Position numbers and translations under genes: made by a program
Notes under the pieces: model-generated
Seen by the model: the letters and a program-made list of their open reading frames with translations, nothing else
What the model was told of the DNA's origin: nothing
The model's database searches: none
Origin: Allobosea sp.
GTDB lineage: Bacteria; Pseudomonadota; Alphaproteobacteria; Rhizobiales; Beijerinckiaceae
NCBI RefSeq assembly: GCF_017308015.1
Contig: NZ_JAFKFW010000034.1
Coordinates: 1-44,193, forward strand
Direction: 5' to 3'
Length of the DNA stretch: 44,193 nt
Shown here: positions 42,124 to 44,193 of the stretch, piece by piece
Layout: each line of letters starts with the position of its first letter
How positions within the stretch are numbered: position 1 is the first letter of the stretch

Positions 42124-43854
42124 ATGACCTATACGATCGGCCTCGCCACCACCTTCCACGACCCCGCCATCGCGATCATCGGTCCCGATGGCGAGGTTCT
42201 CTTCGCGGAAGCGACCGAACGCTACCTGCAGTACAAGCGCGCCCCGAACTGCGAACCGGATTCGGCGCCGCGCATGGAAGGGCTGCTGAAGCGCTACATC
42301 CCGGAGGGCGCCGAAGTCCGCATCGCCACGAGCTGGGGCGAAGATTTCACCGGCTTCCTCGACCAGATGGCACGCGCCGGTTCCTTCACGCTGGACGCTC
42401 TGCTCAAGCTCTCGCCCGAGCTCAACCGCTCGCTGGTGCCGGAACGGACAGAGCGCGCGCTGATCGCCTCGCTCCATCTCGGCCAGCAGCGCGCCGGCAT
42501 GGGCGTCCTGCTCGGGCTCGACCGGGCCTATGGCAAGGCCAATGTCACCGGCCTGAAGCGCTATGGCCACCATCTCAGCCACGCGGCCTACGCCTGCTGG
42601 TCCTCGCCCTTCGACAACGCCGCCTGCCTCGTCGTCGATGGCATGGGTGAGACAGGCGCCTCCGCCATCTTCGCGCTGGAGAACGGCAAGCTCCGCGAGG
42701 TGAAGCGCCATCGCGGCCGCGAATCGATCGGCTTCTATTTCGGGCTCGTCACCGATCTCGCCGGCTTCGACCAGGCCAAGGGCGAGGAATGGAAGATCAT
42801 GGGGCTCGCGCCCTATGGCAACACCGACCCGGAATTGATGGCGCTGCTGCGCAAGCTCTACACGATCGAAGGTCACAAGCTCTCCTTCGCGAAGGCAGAT
42901 GTGGTGCAGGCGGTCGCAGCCGAGATACTGGCGAAGCGCCCGTCCGACGCCATCGACCAGGGCTGGGCCGATCTCGCCCGCTGCGGCCAGGACGTCTTTG
43001 CCGAGATGATGGAGGCCCTGCTGGCTGAGGCCGCCGCGCTCGTGCCGAGCGAAAACCTCGTCATGGCCGGCGGCTGCGCGCTGAACTCCTCCTTCAACGG
43101 CAAGATCGCCGGCCGCCACGGCTTCAAGACCGTGTTCGTGCCCTCGGCTCCGGCCGATGACGGCAACGCGATCGGCGCGGCCTGGCTCAGCCATGCGGAA
43201 GCCAATCCGGACTGGCGCGCACTGAGAGGCCCGCTCACGCCCTATCTCGGCTCGACCGTCTCGACCGAGCCCTTCGAGCGCATGCAGCTCTGGGAAAAGC
43301 GCCTGCGTAAACTCTCATCCGACGAGATCGCGCCCGTTACGGCGAAGCTCCTGACCGAGGGCAAGCTGATCGGCTGGGTGCAGGGCCGCGCCGAATTCGG
43401 CCCGCGCGCGCTCGGCAACCGCTCGATCATCGCCGATCCGCGGCCCGCCGACGCCAAGGACATCCTCAACGCCAAGGTGAAGTACCGCGAAGCATTCCGG
43501 CCCTTCGCGCCCTCGATTCTGGCCGAGCACGCTGCCGACTGGTTCGAGAACTACCAGGATGCGCCCTATATGGAGCGCACGCTGGTCTGGAGGAAAGCGG
43601 TGCGCAACCGTGTCCCGGCCGTGGTTCACGAGGATGCCACCGGGCGCCTCCAGAGCGTCACGGCGGAGCGCAATCCGCGCTATCACGCGCTGATCTCGGC
43701 CTTCCATGATCTGACGGGCGTGCCGGTGATCCTCAACACCTCCTTCAACATCATGGGCAAGCCGATCCTGCACACGGCGGAGGACGCGATCCTGATGTTC
43801 TATACGAGCGGGCTCGACGCGCTGGTGATCGAGGACTGGCTGCTGGTGAAGTAA
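42124..43854 (+). CDS. Carbamoyltransferase, NodU/CmcH/TobZ family
   Basis: O-carbamoyltransferase of 576 residues transferring a carbamoyl group from carbamoyl phosphate via carbamoyl-AMP. The N-terminal Kae1-like domain begins MTYTIGLATTFHDPAIAII and has GHHLSHAAYA with metal-binding histidines, then VVDGMGETG and GEEWKIMGLAPYG. The C-terminal YrdC-like part has WVQGRAEFGPRALGNRSI and NTSFNIMGKPI. All these are typical of functional members. It is an orphan: no nod or antibiotic genes are near. The acceptor is unknown, possibly a polysaccharide or a small metabolite. Confidence 0.93.
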   Translation: MTYTIGLATTFHDPAIAIIGPDGEVLFAEATERYLQYKRAPNCEPDSAPRMEGLLKRYIPEGAEVRIATSWGEDFTGFLDQMARAGSFTLDALLKLSPELNRSLVPERTERALIASLHLGQQRAGMGVLLGLDRAYGKANVTGLKRYGHHLSHAAYACWSSPFDNAACLVVDGMGETGASAIFALENGKLREVKRHRGRESIGFYFGLVTDLAGFDQAKGEEWKIMGLAPYGNTDPELMALLRKLYTIEGHKLSFAKADVVQAVAAEILAKRPSDAIDQGWADLARCGQDVFAEMMEALLAEAAALVPSENLVMAGGCALNSSFNGKIAGRHGFKTVFVPSAPADDGNAIGAAWLSHAEANPDWRALRGPLTPYLGSTVSTEPFERMQLWEKRLRKLSSDEIAPVTAKLLTEGKLIGWVQGRAEFGPRALGNRSIIADPRPADAKDILNAKVKYREAFRPFAPSILAEHAADWFENYQDAPYMERTLVWRKAVRNRVPAVVHEDATGRLQSVTAERNPRYHALISAFHDLTGVPVILNTSFNIMGKPILHTAEDAILMFYTSGLDALVIEDWLLVK

Positions 43855-43960
43855 CGGGCGGCCCACCAATCCGCCCCGTTGATCGGTCGGATCACGCGAA
43901 ATCGCTGGTTTCGGTCCGGTTTGCGGTCATTCTTCCGGCCCATTGGAAGGGAGACGAGCC

Positions 43961-44193
43961 ATGCTGCAACTGCGCCCGAACTGCGAATGCTGCGACCGCG
44001 ACCTGCCGCCGCAATCGCGCGACGCTCTGATCTGCACTTTCGAATGCACGTTTTGCGTCGATTGCGCGGAGACGCGCTTCGCCGGCACCTGCCCGAATTG
44101 CGGCGGCGACCTGGCGCGCCGGCCGATCAGGCCGGAGCGGATGCTGGAGAAATACCCGGCCTCGACCGAGCGCGTCCGCAAGCCGCACCCGCA
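43961..44193 (+). CDS. DUF1272 protein (3' end outside window)
   Basis: Starts at ATG 43961 after GGAAGGGAG. The visible 77 residues carry the full DUF1272 pattern: LRPNCECCDRDLPPQSRDAL, then CTFECTFCVDCAE and CPNCGGDL. The eight cysteines visible suggest two zinc sites. These are short cytoplasmic proteins of unknown role. The frame is open to the window end. Confidence 0.9.
   Translation, partial: MLQLRPNCECCDRDLPPQSRDALICTFECTFCVDCAETRFAGTCPNCGGDLARRPIRPERMLEKYPASTERVRKPHP

Overview
The window is high-GC chromosomal DNA of an alphaproteobacterium, most likely order Hyphomicrobiales (Rhizobiales). The evidence is the gene set: a PhaR/PhaA/PhaB polyhydroxybutyrate locus, the argH-lptM-lysA-TIGR02302 block opposite tlpA, a 61-residue L32, DUF1737 and DUF1272 proteins, and dense palindromic intergenic repeats. 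A Bosea-like genus is my guess only. I see no rRNA, tRNA, CRISPR array or intact insertion sequence.

Left part (1-5400): a sugar ABC transporter (two permeases and a binding protein, minus strand) diverges from an amidohydrolase-2 lactonase and an overlapping RbsD/FucU mutarotase. Together they look like uptake and oxidative breakdown of a deoxysugar such as L-fucose. Two small uncharacterised genes follow. Region 5400-8200 is the most unusual part. About 900 bases of repeat-rich noncoding DNA lead to one AT-rich gene (6328-8196). It encodes an AlbA_2/Schlafen-like domain, a COG2865-type ATPase-like domain, a probable winged helix and a C-terminal RRM RNA-binding domain. It looks horizontally acquired and is the best candidate for an undescribed RNA-directed or defence function.

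Middle (8300-25400): serC-serA (serine synthesis), a class A beta-lactamase whose ribosome binding site lies in a hairpin, a DMT exporter, a glutamine amidotransferase-like protein, a SugE/Gdx-type SMR exporter with a guanidine-II-like leader, and an isolated atpB with a second pair of ACGR hairpins in its leader. Next come a DUF4139 protein, a tyrosine phosphatase-like protein, an M20 amidohydrolase, purA, a proline-rich membrane protein, a CatB-type acetyltransferase, a polyprenyl synthase, mtgA and rpmF.

Right part (25400-44193): an EAL protein with a degenerate GGDEF domain, an inositol-monophosphatase-family enzyme, and the PHB locus (phaR divergent from phaA-DUF1737-phaB). These are followed by an Fsr-like MFS exporter, a YddG-like exporter, a MITE-like inverted repeat, the TIGR02302/lysA/lptM/argH block opposite tlpA, a secreted hypothetical protein, a NodU/CmcH-type carbamoyltransferase and a partial DUF1272 gene.

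Palindromic units bounded by GTCAT and ATGAC (or close variants) recur in many gaps. Apart from the AlbA/RRM gene, the content is mostly ordinary housekeeping and transport.
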